Assembly (NCBI GenBank): GCA_022496805.1
Contig: CM040094.1
Location: 4,611,501 to 4,675,500, forward strand
DNA length: 64,000 nucleotides
Direction: 5' to 3'
From: Pohlia nutans
Lineage: Eukaryota; Streptophyta; Bryopsida; Bryales; Mniaceae
Part shown: positions 24,601 through 35,693 of the stretch, piece after piece
How positions within the stretch are numbered: position 1 is the first letter of the stretch
Layout of the letters: every line of letters begins with the position of its first letter
Program-made: the position numbers and the translations under genes
Notes under the pieces: model-generated
What the model saw: the letters and a program-made list of their open reading frames with translations, nothing else
What the model was told of the DNA's origin: nothing
Database searches by the model: none

Positions 24601-26457
24601 GAAATTTAGATCAATGCGGTTCTAGTGAGGTATTAAGATCCCAATTTAGAACTTCTTGTTGGTAGCAAATGCCAATTATACGAAAACGTATCTATTATCC
24701 CCATGGGACGTTTAGGGGTTAATTGTATGAATATGATATCCAAAATGCACAACAACCACAATGATAACATTGCATTGATAGGTAATGTTTTTGCACTGAC
24801 TTAGTACGTAGAATAGTATGTAGAATACACGTAACAAGTGATAAGTAGTGTTTTTACGTGGCACACCACCTTTGATTCGGAATCAATTGGCGCAAGTGGT
24901 CTGCTACAAGCTCACGATTTTACAATTGTTTCTTATCAATCAAGAAATTCTAATGCTTAACATATTCTCCACCATTCTAATGCATTAATTGGCGCAAGTG
25001 GTCCACTACAAGTTCGTGAGTTTACAATGGTTTTTATCAATCAAGAAATTCTAATGCTCAACATACTCTCTGTCATGCTTATGATACAATGAATCAATTG
25101 GCGCAAGAGGTCGAGTTTACAATGGTTTTAACCCCTAAGCGTCTAAAACGCCCAATATGGCCATCTGCATCACTGAACTTTGCAACGCTGGCATAATTTT
25201 CTCATTTTACCTTGGTTTTCTGATTGCAATACATCATTTCAAAGCTCTTGTTCTATGCTACAAGATCAACAGTGTCGATCATGTCAAACTGATGTCATTT
25301 TCACACAAACAGATGATTTGCAGCAAGGGGTCCAAGTTTCCTACACGGTGGACGCTTAGGGGTTAATCAAGCAAGAAATTCTAATGTTATAGGATTCACA
25401 TTCTATGTCAATAGTGCATACCAGGGCTCGCCGGTACTCTTTCCTGCCATACAAGGCATCTCCATACAAAATCTGCAAAATGTCATCCTCAAATCAGCAA
25501 CAATGTCTTTCATCCAATGCTCTGCAGGAATTTAAATTCCAAGAAGACAAAGTCATTACCACATTCTCGGCACGAGCACTCGGTGAAAGCTCAGCGTTTG
25601 TAGAAACTAAGCTCATCAAAAAGTTCCCCTGCCACAGCAACAGTTTCAATCAATGACCACGAATCCTGAAAACCAAAGCAATTGGCTTCCTCTTCAAACG
25701 CATTACAGAGCAACACATTAAACCCTAAACGATCAAGCGCACCTCACAGTTTTGTCCAATTCTATTTATTTTTCACAATGTTCTTCACTAATTAAAGATG
25801 TGAATTATTGATTTTTCGCAATGAAATGAAATGTTAATGTCCACTAAGAGGCCCATGGCTCAAGGGACTAGCGGAAGCAGAAATGAGCACCTTGTGATCG
25901 GTGCTCAGTGGCATGCTTTAAAAGTTTATTGATTACCCTACGTAGTGGTCAGTTTCGACATTAATTAATTATTTTTTGTCCACAAGTGCCACATGTCATC
26001 TTGTGATAGGTTTATGGGACCTCTCAAAATATGATGTGGAAATTAGATTTCGACACAATACTGTCCGAAATTGACCCTCACATACGGTAGCTTGAGGCAA
26101 TTACAAGTGAAAAAATTCTTACAGTTTTCCATTGCGTTAGGTGTGAAAAGATCAAGATGTTTCACTTTGCTTTAGAAGTTCATTGATTAGCTTGTGGCAA
26201 TTAGAAGTGAAAAATTTCTTACAATTTTCCATTGTGTTAGGTGTGAAAAGATCAAGATGTTTCACTCTAATGTTATCATAGTAAGGGCAATGAAAGACGA
26301 AATGGAATTCAATTTCAACCTCACAATAACAAATGCCATTTAAAATCCATAGTCCATTAGGGTTTAAGATACACACCACCATTTGAGCAGAGTCGTGAAG
26401 CCCCTGCTCTAACAGATACACCATCTGCTCCCGGAGCACTTCAATTGAGCTCCCCAT
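15670..26457 (-). CDS. APC7: Anaphase-promoting complex/cyclosome subunit 7 (TPR protein)
   Basis: TPR scaffold subunit of the APC/C ubiquitin ligase, acting in mitotic protein destruction. Seventeen exons recognised: 26377-26457, 25560-25628, 25422-25472, 24159-24293, 23133-23195, 22895-23010, 22110-22194, 21945-22004, 20973-21018, 20299-20372, 19830-19880, 19159-19362, 18143-18187, 17745-17838, 17260-17405, 16923-17109, 15670-15817. Motifs: YGDALYGRKEYRRAL, MEGIPSKARTLRMNLTLAKL, ISSMDEYAMLL, AAREAMKAMPQSAKAL, LALAELYSVEGQNEEAV, and the acidic tail AAKKGLERLEKQMKGVDPDA. The start is the ATG at 26455-26457 (MGSSIEVL); another ATG 21 bp upstream is in frame. The exons total 1655 nt. A 52-nt exon for the TPR helix before LALAEL is expected between 17110 and 17259 and is absent; with it the protein would be about 568 aa. 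The other junctions are in phase. Confidence 0.9.
15954..16368. mobile_element. Stowaway-like MITE in the last APC7 intron
   Basis: Ends CTCCCTTTGTCTAAAAAGAA and the mirrored TTTCCGGACAGAGGGAG, flanked by TA at 15952-15953 and 16369-16370. Length 415 bp, no coding capacity. Confidence 0.75.
16577..16899. mobile_element. Second Stowaway-like MITE in the same intron, with an internal 48-bp triplication
   Basis: Ends CTCCCTCTGGATAAAATA and TATTTCCGGGCCGAGGGAG; the left flank is TA and the right flank TG. Inside, a 48-bp unit starting AATAACACTACGTAG is repeated three times (16654-16798). Confidence 0.7.
18297..18538. mobile_element. TTAA-flanked MITE in an APC7 intron
   Basis: TTAA at 18297-18300 and 18535-18538. 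Inner ends ACCTTAAAGGACAT and ATGTCCTTTAAGGG are inverted copies. Length 242 bp. It is related to the relic at 13562-13900. Confidence 0.75.
18650..19119. mobile_element. TTAA-type MITE interrupted by a copy of its own family
   Basis: The left fragment (18650-18751, with ACACCTCCTATGGGTTTAAG) and right fragment (19002-19119, with ATACGGCAACGTATCTACTA and the end AAACCTTTAAGGGTTAA) match the two halves of the intact element lodged between them. Confidence 0.6.
18752..19001. mobile_element. Intact TTAA-flanked MITE (inner copy)
   Basis: TTAACCCCTAAACGTCTG at the left and ACGTTTAAGGGTTAA at the right, 250 bp in all. It is nearly the same as the copy at 24490-24722. Confidence 0.8.
21654..21775. 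mobile_element. Partial copy of the 25936-26087 MITE, opposite orientation
   Basis: Shares GTATGTGAGGGTCA and GTCGAAATCTAATTTCCAC with the reverse strand of 25936-26087. The far end has diverged or been lost. Confidence 0.6.
23553..23775. mobile_element. Foldback MITE in an APC7 intron
   Basis: The two halves form a long imperfect inverted repeat: TAAGGTAGACGTGCCTTAAA at the left is mirrored by TTTAAGGTACGTCTACCTTA at the right. The arms are roughly 95 bp around a short centre. No protein is encoded. Confidence 0.8.
24490..24722. mobile_element. TTAA-flanked MITE with a recognisable empty site
   Basis: Begins TTAACCCCTAAACGTCTG and ends GGGACGTTTAGGGGTTAA, 233 bp. The flanks (GTACTT left, GTATGAATATGATATCC right) match an uninterrupted paralogous stretch at about 20075-20105, which carries one TTAA at the corresponding position. 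Confidence 0.9.
25128..25366. mobile_element. TTAA-flanked MITE, second internal family, with an empty site nearby
   Basis: Begins TTAACCCCTAAGCGTC and ends GGACGCTTAGGGGTTAA, 239 bp. The flanks (GAGTTTACAATGGTT and TCAAGCAAGAAATTCTAATG) match the uninterrupted stretch at about 25018-25052. A copy lies at 34565-34773. Its interior differs from the 24490-24722 family although the ends are alike. Confidence 0.85.
25936..26087. mobile_element. 152-bp MITE with TA flanks
   Basis: Flanked by TA at 25934-25935 and 26088-26089. Ends CCCTACGTAGTGGTCAG and TTGACCCTCACATACGG are imperfect inverted copies. The duplicated segment near 35645-35680 lacks it and reads straight through (GATTAGCTTG), giving an empty site. 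Confidence 0.7.
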
Positions 26458-28579
26458 CGTCTCCGCACTCTGACACAACCAAAAACTAAATAAAAAGCTT
26501 CACACTGAACCAACCCTAACCCTAAAAGAAATAAAAATCATTTTTATCGCCATTTCCACCGAAAGCAAGGACCTGATACCTGATGAAGAGCATCCACTAG
26601 AGGCGATTCATGAGATGAGGATCCTCGAGCTAATCAAAAGCATGAAGAAACGTCTATTCTTCGGCTCCAGAGGGACAGCATTATAAAAAATTCAAACGCG
26701 GTCGTTACTGCAGCGAAACTAGCGATGTGAGAGGTCTCCGGGAAGCTGGTGGAGGCGGGAATCTGAAGCCGGTGGTGGAATTTGAGTGATCTCATCACTT
26801 TAAGGCGCGTGCGGCACCGACCTTGCGGTAAACCGTGTCAATGCTCTGACAACGTTCATAGGATTGAGTGCTTGCAAATCGAAACACTGTAGTGTACAAT
26901 ACACCGTAGTGTAGTACTTTATACGATCCCTCACTCTCTACTACACTAATTTATCAAAGTCACACTATCTGTTGTCTCTGCCCCACCAAGGTAAAGATTA
27001 TGGAAACGCTTTGTTTTTCAGGAGTTACCTACGTGCATGGACAGCAAAAAGAAGTTGTTGAGTAAATTTGGAGTAAATACAAAGGTAGAGACTCTGCAAC
27101 TAGCCGCTTGTTAGATAAGGTAGGAGCTCATAATCCGAGGAGGTAAAGATTACGGAAACCGTGCACTAGGCCAATCTTCTCATAAAAAAGGTTTTAGCTT
27201 TCAAGCCCACCCTCAAATGTACACTACAGCTTGATCGGTTAAAGGAACACCTATGACATCACCTTTCAAAATTCATAACTAAATAAAGAAAATTTGGAAA
27301 ATTTTGATACCATCATCAATGCTCTCCAACAAAGTTTGCACATTCTCCCAAAAAAAACTCTTTTGAACACTCCATGAGGAACTTGTTCAATTGAAATTTG
27401 ATCAGTTTCTGAGCCTCCTACCTTACTATCTATGTAGAATCCGTAAAACCTGTGCCTTTGGCATTGGAAATATAATTGTAATTTTCTTAAACCGTTCTCA
27501 TTTTAAAATGCAACTATTGGAGTTGTGGAAATTGAAACATTATCGTTTTAAAACATAACTATTGGCACTTGGGAAGTTACAACATTCTCATTTCAAAATG
27601 CAACTATTGAAGTTTCAATGGTTTTGACAAATCAAAAAGCTTCTTTATGTTTTTTGTTTGTCTTAGAGTTTCCTCATTATCTGGATTTGAAGTAATGGGG
27701 AGAGAAGTTAAAGTATAATGAAGTGATGGGCGGATATTGGTCAAAAGATTTTTAATCCTTAAACGTCCTCACTCCTATCTAAATTGGGAGCTCGGGGAGG
27801 TCACTCCCTTGTATATTTTGTATACACGTGCGATAATGACCTATTTATTTGGGGGTTATTTTAGCAAAAAAATTTAGCAAAAAATATTATTAGGTGATGG
27901 TATTTTACATATAAAAAGCCTGAGAATATTATATGTGATGGTATTTTACATGTAAACATGTTTCACTTTTTTAAAATCCCCTATTTTACATGTACATTTT
28001 TTACAAAATTTATCTACAATGAATATATTGGACCCTATTTTTTATCGCACGTTGTTTCTAAAATTTTCGCCAGTGAACCCCCCGAGATTGGGAGAATTTA
28101 AAAAATGTCTTATAAAATGCAACTAAAAGTGATATTTTGATATTAGGAAATCCAAATTTTACATGTTGAAAAATATATGTTCAACATCACCGGTGACGAA
28201 GTGAAAGCTTATGAAACTTGAATAAGACGTGAAAGGCTATATTACTTTATATAATGGTCTTTTCCCGAGGGTTTTTGAGGGTAGAATGTGAAAGGCTATG
28301 AACTTGAATAAGACGTGAAAGGCCAGATTCTTTCATATAATGGTCTTTGAGGGGCGGAATGGAACATCCGTGGAAAGACCACCCAAGGGTGTGAAAGGCT
28401 AAGTTACATCACAGAAAAGTTATATCATAATAAACCATGTTCTTAAACTATCGATTGCCAAATGTGGCTAACCAACTCAGGTACAAACCCTACAACTGTT
28501 GAAAAGCCACATGTAAAACCTATAGTCGTCAATACCATTTTTTTTATACCTGACCTACGATCATTGATGGAATTATGAT

Positions 28580-28617
28580 CTCTTCTTCTTCTTCTTCTTC
28601 TTCTTCTTCTTCTTCTT
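28580..28617. repeat. TCT trinucleotide microsatellite, about 12 units
   Basis: Uninterrupted run of TTC/TCT triplets. Confidence 0.9.
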
Positions 28618-28724
28618 GGAATTTGCTAGTAGTGGAATTTCACTTTTACAGCATGATATTAACTCTTGAAGGAGCAAGAATTCCAAATTGAGTCTCATTT
28701 TTTTTAAGTAGTTTTAAGGAAGTA

Positions 28725-28973
28725 CTCCCTCCGTCCCAAAGTTATTGTCATGTTTGAAGGTCATGTTTGAAAGTCCTTTTTTAAGGAGGTCAAAAAAATA
28801 CTTCCTTGTGGCTAATTTTATTTAAGTTGCAATGAACACATGCAATGTTCTTCAATCATTCTCGTGACATAATTTGGAACCTTTTTTAATCATGTTTCTT
28901 ACAATATGATCAATGAAATTGGCTCAAAGAAATACCAAACAAATTTGTATGACAAACTTTGGGACGGAGGGAG
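28725..28973. mobile_element. Stowaway MITE with canonical ends
   Basis: Ends CTCCCTCCGTCCCAAAGTT and AACTTTGGGACGGAGGGAG are inverted copies, flanked by TA at both sides (28723-28724 and 28974-28975). Length 249 bp. CTCCCTCCGTCCC is the classic plant Stowaway terminus. Confidence 0.92.
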
Positions 28974-29975
28974 TAGTTTTTTAGTAGATATTGTGTGGAC
29001 TTCCTTTTGTTTAAATTTTTAAATTTTATTGACTCGTGTGATGTTCTTCACTGATCTAGTGATGTAAAATTTGGTCCCATTTGAATTACATTTTTCACAA
29101 TATGATTTGATTGAAATTGTCATTGTAAAACTATGAATCTTTGATCCTTTGGAGGTTAAGCTGGAACGGTAGGGTAAAAGCCGTGCTGACATCATTAGAA
29201 ACCCTTGCCAATTTTGTTTTAGTGATGTGAATACTCAGAACAAGGGTTTGAGTGCATAGCTTTCCAACAAGTCAAATAGCATTGAATCATACATAATCCA
29301 AGCAAAGCTCTTCAAGAAGTCAAATAGCATTGATTCATACATATATCTTAGATACTCTATTCAATATCAATGTTAGTTGTTTCTTTTGAGAAAAAAATAT
29401 AGGGCTACGTTACAATAATTTTGAATGAATGCTTAAGATGAATACAAAACAATGGCACAAAGCTATTTACTGTTGAGGTATTGGATGCTTATTAAATCTT
29501 ATGCTTGTGAGATTTGTGTACAATTCTTAAATAAATTAAGTCAACCAAATTCAAGCTGTGAATCATGCCTACAATGTTCCATTGATAAATACACATGATC
29601 ATTCAATTAGTACATTAAACTTAAAACAACCTGGCACTTTTCTAACTTCTTCAGGATGCTCCATGGCATGGATCAGAAGTATCGTGCAGCGGTTACCCTG
29701 TATAGCTCTATTGAACAAATGCCTAGTTATGCTAGAAATGTGCTGATTCCATCGCATTCAAAGCAACAGAAATAATTGAAAGGCTTGCGCAAGCAAGCAT
29801 TGCACATGCTACCATGGGCATACATTTGATGCGTCCATGACGTTTCAGACATTTTGAATTCCAGTATGTCTTGTTTCCAAATAGGCAAGAGAACCTAAGC
29901 TTTAAGTGAACCTTGTTGTAGACAAACCAGATTGCTTGCTTGTGATCGAGAAAGCATTAACCGTCTAACCAAAAA

Positions 29976-32900
29976 TTAATTTTCTTGCATTTGATGCTGG
30001 CAGCATCCATCACGCTCCTTGACCAACAGATGGCGCATGAAGAACTCTCGGTGCCGTCGTGCTCCATACGGTGCATTACTGGCACAATGGCCACCTCCGG
30101 GGACAACAATGAGATCAAAGTCTTTGTCTGCCTTGATCAGCGCATCCACAACTTGCATGGTCGATGCCGGGTCAACGTTGCCATCAAGCTCCCCGACCGT
30201 CAGCAGCAGCTTGCCGTGGAGCTTATGTGCATTAGTCACGTTTGACTGTGCGAGCCAACAGGCCAGCCCATGTAGAGCTCCTTCCACCATATCTTGTTCA
30301 TGCGGTTGTCATGGCATCCACTATCAGCGGCAGCAGCGTGGTAAGACTCTGGGTGGGCAAGCAAGGCTCGCAACGCGCTCTGGGCACCCGCGGAGCCGCC
30401 ATATATGCCCACCCGCGACAGATCCATAAATGGATACGCTTGTGCAGCGGCCTTCATCCATAGTATGCGATCGGGAAACCCGCTGTCCCCCAGGTTCTTC
30501 CAACACATGTCTTGAAAGGCCTTGGAGTGATTAGAGGTCCCCATGCCGTCGATCTCCACCACGATAAATCCCAGATCCGCCATCTCCCATGTGTCTTTAT
30601 GGTGCCGGTGGAACCTCTTCGGCACATTCGACGACCCCGGCCCCGCATATATAGCCTCAATCACTAGGTACTTCTTGTCAGGTCGGAAGGGATTTGGCCG
30701 ATGGATGATGCCCCAGATGTCCGTCACTCCGTCCCGCCCCTTGGCCACAAAGCGTTCTACATGTCTCCAGTTTGTGTTGCAAGGCTCCACCACTTCCAGG
30801 TCGCAGATTTTCTTTCCGCGCTCAACATCTAACAAAGATTCCAGTTCAACCGGGCCTTAGAAACACCGCCTATAGCGACCGACAAAATTATCAAATTTCC
30901 TTGTGCCACATGAAATGTGTGAGATACACATACATACATCAACACGTACTTATCATACTTAGGCTTACCAGTAGGATACCCAGGTTTATGGTGTAGTACA
31001 AACACAAACTTTGTTTCTTAATTCGACATAACTTTAACGATCGTATTGAGGCAGGCCTCCGATGAGTTACTCGACCTAGGGTCTTTTAAAACCTTGAAGA
31101 ATTGCGCAGTTAGTAACGATGTGTAAAAACCAATCAATCTAAATTGGGAATAGAAAATGGAGCAACGTCAGTCTGAGGTGCTGGTAATTCACCTCGGAGT
31201 TTGATCTGAGGAGGGAAGTCCACCCTGGAGAAAGTGTCGATTATAAACCTCCGATCAAGTGAATAGACAATGTTGTGTGTGCCGTCCGACTCCGTAAGCC
31301 AAAGCAGGCCAGATCCATCGAAGTTAACGCGTCCGTAATGGACATGATATGGATCTTGGTTAGGGTACATTCCACTGGCTTGGAAGTAGATCTGGCGTGT
31401 GGCCACCTCTACTCGATCAACGCCTCGGACGACCCACGCGCCTCGCGTGATTTGGTTAAGCATCTCGCCAGTGCTGCCATTGTATCTATACAAATGGTTC
31501 CAGCCATCGCGCTCAGACATCCACACAATTTCATTCGTCTCGCGCACATGTTTGCAGAAGTGCTTGTATTCGTAGTCGATGAAGGTCTTGCTTTCCTCAT
31601 TGACAATGGTGCGGGCCACGCCAGTGTTGGCATCCACGCCGACAATGCGCAGTACTTGATGGCCCCTCTGGTTGTAGATGAACAAGAATTGCTTGGAATC
31701 AGACTGCCACCATACGTCCATGATCTCCCAAGGATTGCTGAACAACGCGTCATTTACAATGGGTATTTGCTTCCTTGCAACCACATTGAACAGATGTGGC
31801 TTGCTCTGAGGAATTCGGTCACCTGGTTTGAGTTCACAAGCAGACAGGTTATGAAGGAACTATTTGGTTGAGGAACTATTTGAACTATGAACTAGTTATG
31901 AACCAACTATTTGGTTATGAAGGAACTAATTGCTGGCCTCACATGGAGCAGCTTGAGGAAATTAACGAGTCCCTACCTTACATGCAACAAAATAGAAAAA
32001 TCATAATTCTTTCTGCAGTTTCACTGTTCTCAAATCAATTGATTCTCACTTCGAGCATCGAGTCCATAACTGGATAACATGAATGAGTGATTGTACGTAT
32101 CTAAGAAAGGGAAAAGTCGCACCTGGTTTGAGATAATCGAAACTCCTCAATATGGGTTCCACCTGATTGGAAGGCAATGATTCCACTATGTGCACTTTGC
32201 GACTGTCTCCTGCCAAGGTGCGCAACACAACTAGGCAGGTTCCGTTTGGAGACCAATGAAACTGTTCATCGTAGCTATCCCCAGATTTGCCATCATTGGA
32301 TAGTTGGAAGACCTCGGCACTTGAGGAGTCTCGCAAATACACGTTCGCATCTCGAACAAATGCTGTCCACTTCCCATCGGGTGACGCATGGTCCGATCCT
32401 TCAGTACCGTCCCAGAACAACTCCACCATGTTAGTTTCGTAACTCTGTCTTTTGTACGTGTCACGATAGTTTGAGTATGAAACCCTCACTGTCCAAATCG
32501 CCAGACTGTCCGAGAAAGCATTTAACAGTCTCGATCGAGGTTACCAAGTTCACGAACTGGAAGTCATAACACTTGGTTCGAATTGTAGTTCTTTTTGTTG
32601 TCAAGTACAATTCATAAACGGTAAAAATGTGGACTACAAGGGTAGCTCGTTGAGATCCAAAACGAACCTGGACTGTCGTTGTCAGGTGGTGACCAAGGGT
32701 AGACGGTCTGCAACCCATCCACCAGCGCTTCGCGTTCCGTGGCCGCTGCCTCGAATGCAGCCAGCGGAAGGCCATTGACGTCTTGCAACAACCACATGTG
32801 GCCTACATACGTGTGTTGTCTTCGGATTTGGCTGGGCCCAAGGAAGCCATAGCTCCGCTTTCTCCCAGCCGTATCAATCCAGAAAACGAAGACGCGCTCC

Positions 32901-33430
32901 AGCGTCTGGTTGATAAAGACGATGGCTGATTCGTCACCGGTGAATTGGGTGGCATGCGGCTGGGTTAGAAGTGGCAGTCGTCGACTTTTCTCTTGAGGAT
33001 CATGCGAAGCAAGGCCATTGGGACGGTCATCGAGGTCCAGCTGCTGGAGATGGTAGCGACGGCCCGAGTCGCATCTCCAGCAGTTGTTGGCAACTGTGAA
33101 GGAGAAGGTGACACCGTCTTCGTCGTCCCATTGCAGGCTATCCAGAGGGAGACAATGCGCGAGCACATCGACCTTGAAAGCCAGAGCCTGGCGTAGGGCG
33201 AGGGCCAAACGCTCGTGGTCGAAGGCCAACTGGCGCGTGCCCTGGATGGCGTCCACCAGAATGTACTCCCAGCTGCTGCTCTTCGGCTCATACTCGCTCA
33301 CATACCAGAATCGATTGTTGTGGCTGAACTAGTGCGCCTCAATCTCATGCGAATCGATAACCCTCGTCTTCTTCGTCCTCCCTCCTTGCTCGCTCGCTAG
33401 CCCTGGCATCATCGCTGCCGACGAAGCCAT
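29976..33430 (-). pseudogene. S9-family prolyl oligopeptidase / dipeptidyl-peptidase-like gene with two lesions
   Basis: Serine peptidase with an N-terminal beta-propeller and a C-terminal alpha/beta-hydrolase domain. Four exons: 32668-33430, 32123-32488, 31193-31822, 29976-30855. Seen: [38 protein letters not shown], nucleophile elbow [15 protein letters not shown], Asp in [10 protein letters not shown] and His in [10 protein letters not shown], so the full Ser-Asp-His triad is readable. From the ATG at 33428-33430, codon 34 is TAG (33329-33331) and the frame stays open after it. A frameshift near 30241-30255, between Ser and Asp, moves the C terminus to another frame; the missing bases number 1 mod 3, and a 7-base loss between CAC repeats would fit. 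Translation from a later start could bypass the first lesion but not the second. The family is common in bacteria and fungi. Confidence 0.85.
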
Positions 33431-34042
33431 CTTTGCCTTTTACTTCCTCCACAAATCACCGTAAAAACTTCAGAGCACTTGCGTTCCGATGAACCAAAAA
33501 AATTCGATGAACCAAAATTTCTTCACTCTGACACCACATTACAATACAACAATGAGGACGCATTTCTATTCCAATATTATGAAGTTACGCACACCGATTG
33601 GTACAGAAGTGGTATCACTAATCATCAAGTCTCATTCCCGTGCATGGAAGGTGCAGATTTACTCGCAAAATCGCTTTCCTCTTCTCCGAGTGGAATTTGT
33701 GATAAGCATGAATCGATACGATACACAAGAAAAAAAAGCAAGTGATCACAGACAGGGGAATCAACTCTGCAAATGACATTGAAGCATACATGACAATACA
33801 CTGAATTCATCAGCTAATTCTCCAAGTCGTCACAGCTTGTAAACTCCATTGCTGCCAAATTGTTGTCAACAAAAATGTACGATATACAGTATATACCCCA
33901 GACGACTAACCAGGAATTGCTTGCTACTGAACACTTCGGAAAAAAAAAAGAGTGACAACTTTTTCGTGTTTCTCAGGATCGAGGGCCTTCTCTGAAACGT
34001 TGGACCCAAAACTACTGCGCTGAAGAGAAGACAGACGGAGGT
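33431..34042. other. Upstream region of the S9 gene
   Basis: No gene recognised. It should hold the promoter of the S9 gene on the minus strand. Short open frames here have no family resemblance. Confidence 0.4.
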
Positions 34043-34271
34043 TAAACGTCCCATGGGGATAGTATACCGTATACGTTGTAGTATGATTGAGATTTGCTAC
34101 CAATAAGAAACTTTAAATTGGGATCTCAAGAACTCACTAGAACCGCATTAATTTAATTCCAACTTCTTTTTTGAACTCAAAGTCATTGAAGGTGTGGATC
34201 CATTTCAAATACAACCAAAATACACCATATTCTACTAGCCGCAAAGGCACATTCAGACGTTTAGGGGTTAA
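34043..34271. mobile_element. TTAA-type MITE, 5' clipped, at the edge of a segmental duplication
   Basis: Same family as 24490-24722 but reversed: AAACGTCCCATGGGGATAG at the left and CAGACGTTTAGGGGTTAA at the right. The outer CCCC of the left end is missing. The right flank matches the right flank of 24490-24722; the left flank does not match. Confidence 0.75.
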
Positions 34272-34564
34272 TCATACGAATATGATATCCAAAATGCACG
34301 ACAACCACACTGATAACATTACATTGATAGGTAATGTTTTCGCACTGATTTTGTATGTAGAATGCACGTAACAAGTGGTAACTAGTGTTTTTACATGGCA
34401 AACCACCTTTGATTCAGAATCAATCGGCGCAAGTGGTCTGCTACAAGTTCACGAGTTTACAATTGTTCTTTTATCAATCAAGGAATTCTAATGCTCAACA
34501 TATTCTCTGCCATGCTTGTGATACAATGAATCAATTGGCGCAAGTGGTCAAGTTTACAATGGTT

Positions 34565-34773
34565 TTAACCCCTACATCACTGAACTTTGCAACGCTGGCA
34601 TAATTTTCTCATTTTACCTTGGTTTTCTGATTGCAATACATCATTTCAAAGCTCTTGTTCTATACTACAAGATCAACAGTGTCGATCGTGTCAAACTGAT
34701 GTCATTTTCACACAAACAGCTGCTTTGCAGCAAGGGTTCCAATTTTCGTACAACGTGGACGCTTAGGGGTTAA
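34565..34773. mobile_element. TTAA-flanked MITE (duplicate of 25128-25366)
   Basis: TTAACCCC at the left and GGACGCTTAGGGGTTAA at the right, 209 bp. It has lost about 30 bp next to the left end relative to the APC7 copy. Confidence 0.8.
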
Positions 34774-34828
34774 TCAAGCAAGAAATTCTAATGTTATAGG
34801 ATTCACATTCTATGTTAATAGTGCTTAC

Positions 34829-35035
34829 CAGGGCTCGCCGATACTCTTTCCTGCCATACAAGGCATCTCCATACAAAATCTGCAAAATGTCATCCTCAAA
34901 TCAGCAACAATGTCTTTCATCCAATGCTCTGCAGGAATTTAAATTCCAAGAAGACAAAGTCATTACCACATTCTCGGCACGAGCACTCGGTGAAAGCTCA
35001 GCGTTTGTAGAAACTAAGCTCATCAAAAAGTTCCC
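34829..35035 (-). pseudogene. Orphan copy of APC7 exons 2 and 3
   Basis: Exon 3 copy at 34829-34879 and exon 2 copy at 34967-35035, with the intervening intron retained and splice signals preserved. They match the true exons at 25422-25472 and 25560-25628 almost base for base. No exon 1 or downstream exons accompany them, so they cannot encode APC7. Confidence 0.88.
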
Positions 35036-35228
35036 CTGCCACAGCAAGAGTTTCAATCAATGACCACGAATCCTGGAAACCAAAGCAATTGGCTTTCTTT
35101 TCAAACGCATTACAGAGCAACACATTAAACCCTAAACGATCAAATGCACCTCGTATTGTTTTTAGCAGTTTTGCCCAATTTTATTTATTATTCACAATAT
35201 TCTTCACTGATTGAAGATGTGAATTATT

Positions 35229-35539
35229 AGAGTTAACAAAAAAGAAGCCTATCTAACCTCCCTTTTTGCTCTACTTCTAACCCTTTTTGAGCTATACTTG
35301 GGTTGAATAGTGTCATGTCATAGATTGTTCCCCTGTGGACCATGGGCTTGAAGCTTTGGTAGAAGGTGTGGGAGTCATTGCAAGGTGTGGAGAATAATGA
35401 TGGTGGCTTTGTTTTAGATTGTCTCCCAACTCATCATGAACTAGTTTTTGGTCTATTTATATTTCAATATGAGTTCAAGAGGATTTTAAGAGGAGTTTGC
35501 TAAAACTTTCCTCTTTGAGCTCACTTTTCGGTTAACTCT
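35229..35539. mobile_element. 311-bp MITE with AGAGTTAAC ends and an ATT target duplication
   Basis: Ends AGAGTTAAC and GTTAACTCT, flanked by ATT at 35226-35228 and 35540-35542. The paralogous stretch at 25802-25816 reads GAATTATTGATTTTT without the insert, which fixes the boundaries. Confidence 0.85.
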
Positions 35540-35693
35540 ATTGATTTTTCACAATGAAATGAAATGTTAATGTCCACTGAGAGTCCCAAGGAACTAGCAG
35601 ATGCGGAAATGAGCACCTTGTGATCAATGCTCAATGGCGTGCTTTAAAAATTAATTGATTAGCTTGTGACAATTAGATTGTGAAAAAATTACT

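Larger units (their letters stand above)
26458..29975. other. Intergenic DNA between APC7 and the S9 peptidase gene
   Basis: The APC7 promoter and 5' UTR should lie at the left edge. Seen here: a doubled ATGTGATGGTATTTTACATG-type phrase near 27890-27955, a duplicated segment at about 28205-28350 (AATAAGACGTGAAAGGC twice), a TCT microsatellite and a Stowaway MITE. No convincing gene. The open frame at 29558-29746 (+) has no family resemblance. Confidence 0.45.

Noticed and set aside
29558..29746. 62-codon open frame upstream of the S9 gene
   Set aside because: No recognisable domain, no splice context and no conservation evidence available.
33329..33331. Treating the TAG in the S9 gene as removed by a short intron
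   Set aside because: A GT...AG pair does surround it, but the intron would be only about 38 nt, well below usual plant intron sizes.
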